Of a stretch of 64,000 bases of DNA, positions 41,389 through 49,269 are shown piece by piece; within the stretch, counting starts at the first letter, position 1; each line of letters begins with the position of its first letter. Both the position numbers and the translations under genes were made by a program. The DNA lies in assembly GCA_016286055.1 (NCBI GenBank), contig JAEERW010000002.1, positions 1 through 64,000 on the forward strand, given 5' to 3'. The notes below the pieces were generated by a model. The model was not told the DNA's origin, searched no databases, and was given only the letters and a program-made list of their open reading frames with translations. This DNA is from Bacteroidales bacterium (GTDB lineage Bacteria; Bacteroidota; Bacteroidia; Bacteroidales; UBA3824).

Positions 41389-42755
41389 TATTTCTCTGAT
41401 TCAAAGAGTTTTTCAAAATCATCGTAAGAAATATCCTTGCTGTTGAGGGTGGCTTTCTCCTTGATGATTTTTGTAAGTTTGTTGTTGATAACGATGGGAC
41501 GTATGCGGCGACGCTCCTCGTCTTTTGCAAGGCGTTCTTTGGCGTAAGAGTCGAGCATATCGTCGGAGATTGATCCGATAGGAAGACCGTAACGTGCAAA
41601 CTCGGCTTTCATAACTTCTTTTTCCTCAGCGAGTTCGTCGTCTTCGGTGATTTCAATCTTGTTGTCTTTTACAAGGTGGTTTTCGATAAGATTCCACTTG
41701 ATGTCCTCTTCCATAGAGGGGAACGATGTTTCAAGTTTCTCTTTGTCGAAATCTTTGTATTGTTCGAGGCTGAGAAGCCAACGTTTCATAAATTCCATTG
41801 GCACAGCAAAATCGGCTTTTTTCAAGAGTTCGGCTTTGGCGTCGATAAACAGACGGTAGTCAGACTCGTTTTCGTAGTTGGCTTTGTATTGCGAGATGAT
41901 TTCGGCACGCATTTCTTCTTCGTTGTGAACTTTGTCTTTGCCGAAGAAACGGTCGAAAACTTCTTGATTGAGTTCGCCAGGAACAAATGTAAGTATCTCG
42001 TTGATAGAGAATGCAAAGTTGGCGTTTACAGTGTTGAAGTCGAGCATATTGTTGTTGAGGATAGCCTTGGCCTCGGCTTCGTTGGGGAATACTTGTTTGA
42101 GGTCGAAACAGATTTTGTCGCCTACCTTTTTGCCGATGAATTTTGCACGCTCTTTTTCGTCTTTTACGTTAGAAACAAGCATCGAGGTGGTGTTGCTGAG
42201 ACCTTCGGCAAGTTTTTCGCCGTTTTCGTCCACTTGGAAAACTTCGCCTTTGAGAATTGACTTTTCTTCTGAAATTTCGGCAGGTTCGTTTTTGCCAGCG
42301 GCGTTTTTGTAGTTTTCAAATGTGGTGTCAACGTTTTTGTCGTCAACGGTGATGTTGTATTTGGGAATGCTCAATGCATTGTCGATAGCAATCTGGAATT
42401 GAGGAGCAAGGGCGATGTCGAAAGTGAAAGTAAAATCGGTGTCCTTCTCAAAGTTGCCTTCGGGTTTTTCGGTGAGGCTGGGAAGTGGTTCGCCCATATA
42501 GTCGATATTATTGTCTTTAAGATAGTCGAAAAGACCTTTGCTGAGGGTTTTATTGATCTCCTCGGCTTTAACGGGAACTTCGTATTTCATTTTGATAAGA
42601 TTCATCGGCACGTTGCCCGGACGGAAACCCGGAAGAGCAGCCTTCTTGCGATAATCTTTCAATGTTTTGTCTACGTTAGGTTGATAGTCGTCTTTTACAA
42701 GACTTACTTTGATAGTTGCGTTGAGGTCGTCAACTTTGTTAAATTTAATATCCAT
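41388..42755 (-). CDS. tig: Trigger factor, ribosome-bound chaperone
   Basis: Peptidyl-prolyl isomerase-type chaperone that binds nascent chains at the ribosome exit. The ribosome-docking signature GFRPGNVP is present about 43 residues from the start. The central PPIase-like segment and the helical C-terminal arms follow. I prefer the start at MDIKFNKVDDLN (42755), which fits the family N-terminus; an upstream in-frame ATG at 42779 would add eight residues. First gene of tig-clpP-clpP, linking folding and degradation as in many bacteria. Confidence 0.93.
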   Translation of the reverse strand: MDIKFNKVDDLNATIKVSLVKDDYQPNVDKTLKDYRKKAALPGFRPGNVPMNLIKMKYEVPVKAEEINKTLSKGLFDYLKDNNIDYMGEPLPSLTEKPEGNFEKDTDFTFTFDIALAPQFQIAIDNALSIPKYNITVDDKNVDTTFENYKNAAGKNEPAEISEEKSILKGEVFQVDENGEKLAEGLSNTTSMLVSNVKDEKERAKFIGKKVGDKICFDLKQVFPNEAEAKAILNNNMLDFNTVNANFAFSINEILTFVPGELNQEVFDRFFGKDKVHNEEEMRAEIISQYKANYENESDYRLFIDAKAELLKKADFAVPMEFMKRWLLSLEQYKDFDKEKLETSFPSMEEDIKWNLIENHLVKDNKIEITEDDELAEEKEVMKAEFARYGLPIGSISDDMLDSYAKERLAKDEERRRIRPIVINNKLTKIIKEKATLNSKDISYDDFEKLFESEK

Positions 42756-42810
42756 TTTGTATGATGTTTCTACGGGCAAAATTCCCTGTTAAATAATTAA
42801 TTACTAATAA

Positions 42811-42844
42811 AAACGCCGACAAATTTTAGTTTCGTCGGCGGTTT
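42811..42844 (-). terminator. Terminator after tRNA-Leu
   Basis: Inverted repeat GCCGAC (42815-42820) and GTCGGC (42834-42839), extended by flanking AAC/GTT pairs with one bulge. It sits just past the tRNA 3' end on the minus strand, with A/T tails. It separates the tRNA from tig. Confidence 0.65.
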
Positions 42845-42849
42845 GAATG

Positions 42850-42931
42850 TACGGGTGAAGGGACTCGAACCCCCACGCCGTGAGGCATTAGATCCTAAGT
42901 CTAACGCGGCTACCAATTACGCCACACCCGC
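42850..42931 (-). tRNA. tRNA-Leu (anticodon UAG)
   Basis: An 82-nt cloverleaf on the minus strand. Acceptor stem GCGGGTG/CACCCGT, D-arm with TAATTGGTAG, anticodon loop ACTTAGGAT with TAG at the anticodon position, a long class II variable arm (TGCCTCACGGCGT) and T-loop GGTTCGAGTCC. It reads CUA (and other CUN by wobble). The terminal CCA is not encoded. A promoter lies directly upstream and a hairpin downstream, so it is a single-gene unit. Confidence 0.96.
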
Positions 42932-42945
42932 TTGGAAATTTGGCG

Positions 42946-42978
42946 CAAATTTAAAAGTATTTTTGCGTAAATCCCAAA
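42946..42978 (-). promoter_or_regulatory. tRNA-Leu promoter
   Basis: On the minus strand -33 TTTG (42975-42978), 21 bases, then -7 TAAATTTG (42946-42953): both boxes perfect. The mature tRNA 5' end (42931) lies 15 bp beyond the -7 box, so the leader is only a few bases. Confidence 0.75.
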
Positions 42979-43033
42979 AAGTTTTTGTATTTTTTGTTAA
43001 AAATTATCGTTACCCAATGTAAGTGGCGTATTA

Positions 43034-43666
43034 TTAAAATCTTACACCTACACCAAACATAATATCGGCGGCGCGATAACCTTCGTCGTTTACATCGTCT
43101 TTGAGTTTGTTTTTGTGGTTTGAATAACGGATAAATAGGTTGAGATTATCTGCCAACAAGCATCCTGCCTGAATCTCAAAGAGGAACGACGGTTTGTACT
43201 TGACTGTCTGACGGCGGAATTTTGTCACCTCGTCTTCGAGCCAGGGTTCGTTTTCAAGATAGTCTTTGGTGTAGATGGTTTTCTGACGTCCGCCAACGAA
43301 CGCGCCGAATCCTAACTGACCATAAACGGGGAAGTCGATGGGTGCGAAGTAACGTCCTATCACAGCGGTGTTTACACCACGGTATTTTTGTGTGAAGGCA
43401 GATTTGTCGGTGTATGGGTGTTTCATCTTAAAAGTGGGGCTGTATGCATTGGCACGTGCCTCCGCTCCTACCTCAACACCGTCGGCAACCTCCACAAGGA
43501 AAGCAATGCCAGCAGGCACGAAACCTGTCTGACCGTCGTTTTGAGGAAGGTCGTACGATGTGCGGGCATAGCCCACAAATACTTCTGTTTTAAAATCTTG
43601 CGCATTTACCATTGCAGGAAACAACACTGCAAATAATGCTATATATATAAGGTGTATCTTTTTCAT
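43034..43666 (-). CDS. Small outer-membrane beta-barrel protein
   Basis: 210 residues with a signal peptide (MKKIHLIYIALFAVLFPAMVNAQ, cut after NAQ). The body alternates polar and hydrophobic residues in short segments as in eight-strand barrels, and the protein ends in MFGVGVRF, the terminal aromatic typical of BAM substrates. Strand-like segments include TEVFVGYAR and LNLFIRYSNH. It lies 20 bp downstream of the vWA-like lipoprotein gene, so the two are probably one transcript. No specific substrate can be inferred. Confidence 0.75.
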   Translation of the reverse strand: MKKIHLIYIALFAVLFPAMVNAQDFKTEVFVGYARTSYDLPQNDGQTGFVPAGIAFLVEVADGVEVGAEARANAYSPTFKMKHPYTDKSAFTQKYRGVNTAVIGRYFAPIDFPVYGQLGFGAFVGGRQKTIYTKDYLENEPWLEDEVTKFRRQTVKYKPSFLFEIQAGCLLADNLNLFIRYSNHKNKLKDDVNDEGYRAADIMFGVGVRF

Positions 43667-43686
43667 TGTTGTAATAATTTAAAGGG

Positions 43687-44754
43687 TTAACGTTGCTGTT
43701 CTACTAAAAGTTTGAAACGAATTTTCTGTTTGTTGTTTTCGTCAAACTTGGTTGCCTCGTGGCGGTATGTCAAATGGTAGGCAGATGCGAGCGAATTTGA
43801 AAAATAATCGAAAAAGTCGCCCAGTTTTTCGCCCTCGGTGGGATAAACGGCGTAACCACGCACGCAGAACGAATTTACAAGAGCCTTCATATCAGAAGAT
43901 ACAACACCGTTGTCGCTGTAAGCAAGGGCAAAAGTCTGGATGTTGCGGTATTTGTCGCTGTTGAGACGTTCTACAATGGCTGTTTTAGTTACGGTGTCGG
44001 TTTGGCTATAATTACCAGAACCAAAATAAACCATCACTTTCGACGAGCTTGTGCCTGTTTTGAGAATGTCCATCGCAGTTTGGCAAGCCGAGCACAAATA
44101 GCTGTAAGAATCTTTCTGCATATTGTTGATTGCGGAGATAGCAGTTTCGGCGCTACCGAAGTCAGAAGCGGTGATTTTGTCGAATCCGCCAGCCGAAGTC
44201 ACCACAGTAAATTTGGAGTTCTTAACCCTGTTGCCAATATTGCGGATAAACGAAATGGCGTTTGACTTCATATTATCAAACTGGTTGGCAAGATACTCGC
44301 TATTGTCGAACACGATAGCCACATCGAGTTCTTCGAGGTCGGACACGGTCACAGGATTTTCGTTTTGCGACTGCGGAGCCCACAAACCTTCGCGTTCCTC
44401 GTCAACACTTACAGCCTTGATTTTGTAGTTGCCGTATTCGTCGTAGATACGCACATTGTCGATAACGATTTCGGCAGTGTTGGAGCCAGAAATGCGGCCG
44501 GTAAAAGTTTTTTCAAAGTCGATAATCACGTCCTTTGAAGTATTCTCCTCGTCCAATTCAATCATAGGGGAGTTGCCGTAGATGTCGGGAACGGTGGATT
44601 CAGGATCGTAGATATACGGATTCCAATAATCGAGATAGAGGTACGACACGCGCTCGATAGCGTTGCCCTCGATAAATGTGGAGTCTTCGCAGGCAGTTAG
44701 TGCTGCCATAGCAAGCGCGGCAAAGGCTGCCGGCTTCAAGAATTTAAATTTCAT
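43687..44754 (-). CDS. vWA-like lipoprotein
   Basis: 355 residues. A lipoprotein signal peptide with lipobox LTAC near residue 22 predicts membrane anchoring. The central part looks like a von Willebrand factor A fold: DVAIVFDNSEY, then SKFTVVTSAGG, and a strand KVMVYFGSGNY. The metal-site motif DxSxS is imperfect here (DNSEY, Tyr in the last Ser position), so metal binding may be lost. The N-terminal 130 residues form an unrecognised beta domain, possibly the ligand-presenting part. First of two genes with the barrel protein downstream. Confidence 0.7.
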   Translation of the reverse strand: MKFKFLKPAAFAALAMAALTACEDSTFIEGNAIERVSYLYLDYWNPYIYDPESTVPDIYGNSPMIELDEENTSKDVIIDFEKTFTGRISGSNTAEIVIDNVRIYDEYGNYKIKAVSVDEEREGLWAPQSQNENPVTVSDLEELDVAIVFDNSEYLANQFDNMKSNAISFIRNIGNRVKNSKFTVVTSAGGFDKITASDFGSAETAISAINNMQKDSYSYLCSACQTAMDILKTGTSSSKVMVYFGSGNYSQTDTVTKTAIVERLNSDKYRNIQTFALAYSDNGVVSSDMKALVNSFCVRGYAVYPTEGEKLGDFFDYFSNSLASAYHLTYRHEATKFDENNKQKIRFKLLVEQQR

Positions 44755-44897
44755 AGTTGGTCAATTTATTTATTAAAATCAAAAAGTATAACGCAAAGAA
44801 AAGCCAATTATTTTTATCATCAAAGAGCCAAAATATTAACACTATGTTAAATCGTAAAAAAAACGCGAATAAAAATATTTTTGTAAAAAAAAAATAA

Positions 44898-44905
44898 TAA
44901 TTTTG
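44898..44905 (+). promoter_or_regulatory. Putative -7 box of the EF-G paralog gene
   Basis: TAATTTTG fits TAnnTTTG, 72 bp upstream of the start codon. A TTTG exists at 44880-44883, but the 14-base spacing is too short, so only the -7 box is supported. The region 44755-44977 otherwise shows only AT-rich sequence. Confidence 0.35.
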
Positions 44906-44977
44906 CCCCCCGAAAAAGTGTGGTATTGCAACAATACCCAACGAAGAACAAATTATTAAAATTAAACATACAACACA

Positions 44978-47071
44978 ATGTCACTTGAGAAATTAAGAAA
45001 CTTCGGTATAGCCGCACACATTGATGCTGGAAAGACGACCACCTCGGAGCGTATACTTTTCTACACCGGAGTAAACCGTAAAATCGGTGAAGTTCACGAT
45101 GGCGCTGCCACAATGGACTTTATGAAACAGGAGCAGGAAAGGGGTATCACTATCCAATCCGCCGCTATCTCCGCACACTGGAAAGGCTACGACCTCAACC
45201 TTATCGACACCCCCGGACACGTTGACTTCACTATGGAGGTTGAACGTTCGATGCGTGTGGTTGACGGCTTAGTTTCTGTTTTCTGTGCAGTAGGCGGTGT
45301 TGAACCTCAGTCTGAAACCGTTTGGAATCAGGCTGTTAAATATCACGTTCCCCGCGTTGCCTACATCAACAAGATGGACCGTTCGGGTGCCGATTTCGAC
45401 TCTGTTGTAAAACAGATGGACGAAATGCTTGACGCTCACCCCGTTAAGATGGAAGTTCCCTGCGGTAGCGAAGAAAACTTCTACGCTGTTATCGACGTTG
45501 TAACAGGTAAATGCTATAAATTTGTTGACAAAGAATACGAAGAAATCGAGCGTCCCGCTGAATACGAGCAGGAATATCAAGACTGCCACGACAAACTTCT
45601 TGAAAAAGTTGCCGAGGTAGACGAAAGCCTTATGGAAAAATACTTCAACGATCCTTCTACTATCACAGTTGAAGAAATCAAGAAAGCAGTTCGTAAGGCT
45701 ACTATCAACTTGATTTTCACCCCTGTATTCTGTGGTTCATCTTACAAAAACAAAGGTATCCACTTCGTTCTCGACGCAGTTGTTGATTACCTTCCTTCTC
45801 CGCTCGACCTTCCCGATGTACACGGCAAAGATCCCGACGACGAATCAAAAGAAATCGTTGTAAAAGCTACTCAAGACGCTCCCGTAGCTGCACTTGCATT
45901 CAAACTCATCAACGACCCCTTCGTTGGTCAGCAGGTGTTCACACGCGTATTCCAGGGCGTAATCAAACCCGGTATGAGCCTCGAAAATGCCAACAAACGC
46001 AAAAAAGAGCGTATCGGCCGTATCTTCAAAATCAAAGCAAAAGAGCGTATCGAAATTCAAGAGGCTGTTGCAGGCGATATCGTTGCCCTCATCGGTCTTA
46101 AAGAAACCAAAACTGGTGACACTCTTTGCGACGAGGAACATCCCGTACTTTTGGAATCTATCACAGTTCCGCCTCCAGTTATCCAGCTTAAAGTAAGCCC
46201 CAAAAACAAAAAAGACCAGCAGAAAATGGGCGAGGCTCTTCACAAACTTGCAAACGAAGACCCCTCATTCGTGGCTCAATACGACGAAGAGACCAACGAA
46301 ACCGTTATCGCAGGTATGGGCGAGTTGCACCTCGAAATTATGGTTGACCGCGTAAAAGAAGAGTTCAAAGTAGACGTAGAAGTTGGCGAGCCCTCTGTTG
46401 CTTACCGTGAAACATTCCTCGTTGAACAAGATGCTCACTACAAATATGCTAAACAGTCGGGTGGTAAAGGTCAGTATGCTGAAATCCGCATGATTATGAG
46501 CCCCAACCCCGGCAAAGGCTACGAATTTGAAAACACAGTTAAAGGTGGTCATATTCCTGGCGAATTTATTCCTTCGGTTGACAAAGGTATTCAAAAGACC
46601 CTCGAAAAAGGCGTTCTCGCTGGATTCCCCGTTGTTGACGTTAAGATCAACCTCTACGACGGTAGCTTCCACCCCGTTGACTCTTCAGACTTCGCATTCC
46701 AGACTTGTGCGTCGATCTGTTTCAAAGAGGCATTTATGAAAGCTCACCCCGTATTGCTCGAACCCGTTATGAAATTGGAAGTTATCACTCCCGACGAGTA
46801 TATGGGCGACATCATCGGCAACCTCAACAAACGTCGTGGTAGAATCGAACAACAAGGTCCTCACCCACACCGCAAGGGCTTAACCGAAATCAAAGGTTAC
46901 GTTCCGCTCGCAGGCATGTTCGGATACGCAAACGACTTGCGCAACATCTCTTCGGGTCGTGCAAGCTTCTCTATGGAATTTGCACAATACGAGCAGCTTA
47001 ACGCAGCTACTCAGGAAGAAGTGCTCAAGAAACTTGCTGCTAAACGCGCCGCTGAAGAAGCCGCTAAGTAA
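44978..47071 (+). CDS. fusA: Elongation factor G paralog
   Basis: 697 residues, full-length EF-G: P-loop AHIDAGKT (13-20), DTPGHVDF, NKMD, then domains II-V including the domain IV loop and a C-terminal domain V with GDIIGNLNKRRGRI. It promotes ribosomal translocation and/or recycling in the cytosol. It is not in a str operon: no rpsL, rpsG or tuf adjoins it. Its sequence (start SLEKLRNFGIAAHID, segment MRVVDGLVSVFCAVGGVEPQSETV) resembles the mitochondrial/spd-type EF-G branch more than the canonical Bacteroidota fusA, which I expect elsewhere in the genome. The GTPase motifs look intact. Monocistronic with a strong terminator. Confidence 0.9.
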   Translation: MSLEKLRNFGIAAHIDAGKTTTSERILFYTGVNRKIGEVHDGAATMDFMKQEQERGITIQSAAISAHWKGYDLNLIDTPGHVDFTMEVERSMRVVDGLVSVFCAVGGVEPQSETVWNQAVKYHVPRVAYINKMDRSGADFDSVVKQMDEMLDAHPVKMEVPCGSEENFYAVIDVVTGKCYKFVDKEYEEIERPAEYEQEYQDCHDKLLEKVAEVDESLMEKYFNDPSTITVEEIKKAVRKATINLIFTPVFCGSSYKNKGIHFVLDAVVDYLPSPLDLPDVHGKDPDDESKEIVVKATQDAPVAALAFKLINDPFVGQQVFTRVFQGVIKPGMSLENANKRKKERIGRIFKIKAKERIEIQEAVAGDIVALIGLKETKTGDTLCDEEHPVLLESITVPPPVIQLKVSPKNKKDQQKMGEALHKLANEDPSFVAQYDEETNETVIAGMGELHLEIMVDRVKEEFKVDVEVGEPSVAYRETFLVEQDAHYKYAKQSGGKGQYAEIRMIMSPNPGKGYEFENTVKGGHIPGEFIPSVDKGIQKTLEKGVLAGFPVVDVKINLYDGSFHPVDSSDFAFQTCASICFKEAFMKAHPVLLEPVMKLEVITPDEYMGDIIGNLNKRRGRIEQQGPHPHRKGLTEIKGYVPLAGMFGYANDLRNISSGRASFSMEFAQYEQLNAATQEEVLKKLAAKRAAEEAAK

Positions 47072-47098
47072 TAAGGCACACACTTTTTTCTCATAACT

Positions 47099-47138
47099 TA
47101 ATCCCGCCGATAGTTTTTTCTTTCGGCGGGATTTTTTT
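47099..47138 (+). terminator. Terminator of the EF-G paralog gene
   Basis: Stem ATCCCGCCGA (47101-47110) with TCGGCGGGAT (47123-47132), 12-base loop and a run of T's. It lies 30 bp past the stop. Confidence 0.92.
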
Positions 47139-47152
47139 ATTCAAAAAATCCA

Positions 47153-47160
47153 TACTTTTG
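47153..47160 (+). promoter_or_regulatory. Putative -7 box of fprA-mqnD
   Basis: TACTTTTG, a match to TAnnTTTG, 30 bp before the fprA start and right after the preceding terminator. No clear -33 TTTG. Confidence 0.4.
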
Positions 47161-47190
47161 TGCAGTAATAATTAAAAAAGATTAGTAAAA

Positions 47191-48372
47191 ATGAACCAAC
47201 AAGAACTTCTGCCAAAAGGCGTAATATACGCAGGTGTCGACGATTTAGACATCGACCTGTTTGAAAGCCAATACGATGTACCCGAAGGTATGTCGTACAA
47301 CTCATACGTTATCTTAGACCAAAAAATAGCCGTTCTCGACACCGTGGACGCACGCAAAGCCGACGAATGGCTCAACAACATAACCAAAATACTCAACGGC
47401 AAAAAGCCCGACTACTTAGTAGTGCACCACATGGAGCCCGACCACTCGGGAAGCATTGCAAAATTCTTAGAAAAATATCCCGACACCACACTCGTGGCTT
47501 CGGGCAAGGCTCTGAATATGTTGCCGCTATATTTCGAGGATATTACCTTCAACAACAAAATGGAGGTAAAAGAGGGCGACACTCTCAGTCTCGGCACTCG
47601 TAGCCTCACTTTCATAGCCGCACCGATGGTTCACTGGCCTGAGGTGATGCTCTCGTTCGACGCTTCCGACGGCACTCTCTTTGCCGCCGACGCTTTCGGC
47701 AAGTTTGGCGCTATCAAAAACGAAACCGACGATTGGGCTTGCGAGGCTCGCCGCTACTATTTCAATATCTGCGGCAAATACGGCGTTCAGGTACAAAACC
47801 TTCTGAAAAAAGCCGCCAACCTCACTATCAAAACCATCTGTCCGCTCCACGGTCCAGTATTGAATCAAAATATAGGCTACTATGTAGGTTTATACAACAC
47901 CTGGAGCAAATACGAAGTAGAAACTCCCGGAGTATTAGTGGCTTACGCATCTATACACGGAGGCACAAAAGCCGCCGCAGAGCATTTTGCCGAACTTCTA
48001 AAACAGAAAGGCTGCCCCAAAGTTGCCACCGCCGACCTCAGCCGCGACGATATGGAAGAGGCTATAGAAGACGCTTTCCGTATGGATACCACCGTGCTTG
48101 CCGCAGCATCTTACGACGCAGGTGTTTTTCCGCCTATGGAAGATTTTCTCAACCGTCTGGCACACAAAAACTTCCAAAACCGCCGTATCTGTATGATTGA
48201 AAACGGTTCGTGGGGTCCCACCGCCATACGCACTATGACCAAACTTATCGAGCCGATGAAAAACATCGAACTTATGCCCGAAACCATCACCATAAAGGGA
48301 CGTATGCACCGCGACGACCTGCCCAAATTTGAAGCCTTAGCCGAAAAAATAGCAGAAAAATACAAAAACTAA
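47191..48372 (+). CDS. FprA-family A-type flavoprotein (flavodiiron protein)
   Basis: 393 residues, the standard two-domain size. The N-terminal metallo-beta-lactamase fold carries the di-iron motif HxExDH (His80, Glu82, Asp84, His85 in HHMEPDHSG). The C-terminal flavodoxin domain starts near residue 250 (VAYASIHGGTKAAAEHF), where FMN should bind. The family reduces O2 to water and/or NO to N2O, protecting anaerobes from oxygen and nitrosative stress. No C-terminal rubredoxin, so an external electron donor is needed. The stop overlaps the start of mqnD (TAATG), indicating one transcript and coupled translation. Confidence 0.95.
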   Translation: MNQQELLPKGVIYAGVDDLDIDLFESQYDVPEGMSYNSYVILDQKIAVLDTVDARKADEWLNNITKILNGKKPDYLVVHHMEPDHSGSIAKFLEKYPDTTLVASGKALNMLPLYFEDITFNNKMEVKEGDTLSLGTRSLTFIAAPMVHWPEVMLSFDASDGTLFAADAFGKFGAIKNETDDWACEARRYYFNICGKYGVQVQNLLKKAANLTIKTICPLHGPVLNQNIGYYVGLYNTWSKYEVETPGVLVAYASIHGGTKAAAEHFAELLKQKGCPKVATADLSRDDMEEAIEDAFRMDTTVLAAASYDAGVFPPMEDFLNRLAHKNFQNRRICMIENGSWGPTAIRTMTKLIEPMKNIELMPETITIKGRMHRDDLPKFEALAEKIAEKYKN

Positions 48373-49208
48373 TGAAACTTACATTAGCATATTCCACCTG
48401 TCCCAACGACACATTCATTTTCGACGCCCTCGCCAACGGCAAAATCGACACCGAGGGCATCGATTTTGATATTTCGCTTGCCGACATCGACGTGCTCAAC
48501 AAAAACGCCGTTGCAGCCAATCCGCCCGATGTCACCAAAATTTCGTCAAACGCCTACGGCATAGACATTTGGAAAAATTATGTGATACTCGATTCGGGTT
48601 CGGCTCTCGGTAGAAACAATGGTCCGCTACTTGTGGCAAAAGAGGCGTTTCCATTATCCGAAATGGATTCAAAAAAAATCCTCATCCCAGGAGTCAACAC
48701 TACGGCTAACTTGCTGTTTACCACGTTTTTCCCTAACGCCAAAGATAAGACCCCTCTCCTATTCTCCAAAATCGAGGGCGAGGTTATCAGCGGACACTAC
48801 GATGCAGGATTGCTTATTCACGAAGGCCGTTTTACATACCAGAGCAAGGGTTTGGTAAAAATAGCCGATATGGGCGAACTTTGGGAACAGAAATTCGGAA
48901 TGCCCATCCCTCTCGGCTCTATAATAGCCAAACGCTCATTGCCTCAGGATATTATCACCAAAGTAGACCGCATTATCCGCCGCAGTGTGCAATACTCGTT
49001 AAATAATCCCGAATCGCCTATGCCCTACATCCGCGACAATGCCCGCGAAATGGACGACACTGTAATGCGCAACCACATAGCTCTTTACGTCAACAATTTT
49101 TCGGTATCGCTCGGAGAAGAAGGACGCAACGCCATCACATTCCTCTATCAAAAAGCATTTGAAAACGGATTGTACAAAGAGCTGCCGGAGGGGATATTTG
49201 CAGAATAA
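48372..49208 (+). CDS. mqnD: 1,4-dihydroxy-6-naphthoate synthase (MqnD)
   Basis: 278 residues, family length. The opening LTLAYSTCPNDTFIFDAL and the later segments DVLNKNAV, SGSALGRNNGP and IHEGRFTYQSKGL are typical of MqnD, a periplasmic-binding-protein-like fold. In the futalosine route MqnD converts cyclic de-hypoxanthine futalosine to 1,4-dihydroxy-6-naphthoate for menaquinone. Its presence suggests this organism uses the futalosine rather than the classical men pathway, but mqnA/B/C are not in the window. Coupled by TAATG to the flavodiiron gene upstream. No signal peptide, so cytosolic as expected. Confidence 0.88.
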   Translation: MKLTLAYSTCPNDTFIFDALANGKIDTEGIDFDISLADIDVLNKNAVAANPPDVTKISSNAYGIDIWKNYVILDSGSALGRNNGPLLVAKEAFPLSEMDSKKILIPGVNTTANLLFTTFFPNAKDKTPLLFSKIEGEVISGHYDAGLLIHEGRFTYQSKGLVKIADMGELWEQKFGMPIPLGSIIAKRSLPQDIITKVDRIIRRSVQYSLNNPESPMPYIRDNAREMDDTVMRNHIALYVNNFSVSLGEEGRNAITFLYQKAFENGLYKELPEGIFAE

Positions 49209-49230
49209 ATACCGAAAAAACGTCAAAACC

Positions 49231-49263
49231 ATTGTAGCGACCCGCCATGACACGTCGCTCAAT
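49231..49263. repeat. Palindromic intergenic element, copy 1
   Basis: ATTG-x-AGCGAC (49231-49240) pairs with GTCGCT-CAAT (49254-49263) around a 13-base centre. It lies between convergent genes (mqnD and the Ig-like gene). Reverse-complemented it closely matches the element at 51116-51150, so it looks like a dispersed palindromic repeat. No T-tract follows, so a terminator role here is weaker. Confidence 0.6.
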
Positions 49264-49269
49264 TAAATG

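Noticed and set aside
41676-42260. 194-codon open frame antisense to tig
   Set aside because: Shadow of tig; composition Phe/Val-rich as expected from Lys/Glu-rich antisense codons.
44755-44977. Small RNA or riboswitch before the EF-G paralog gene
   Set aside because: Only AT-rich sequence and a -7-like box; no stable hairpin or recognisable motif.
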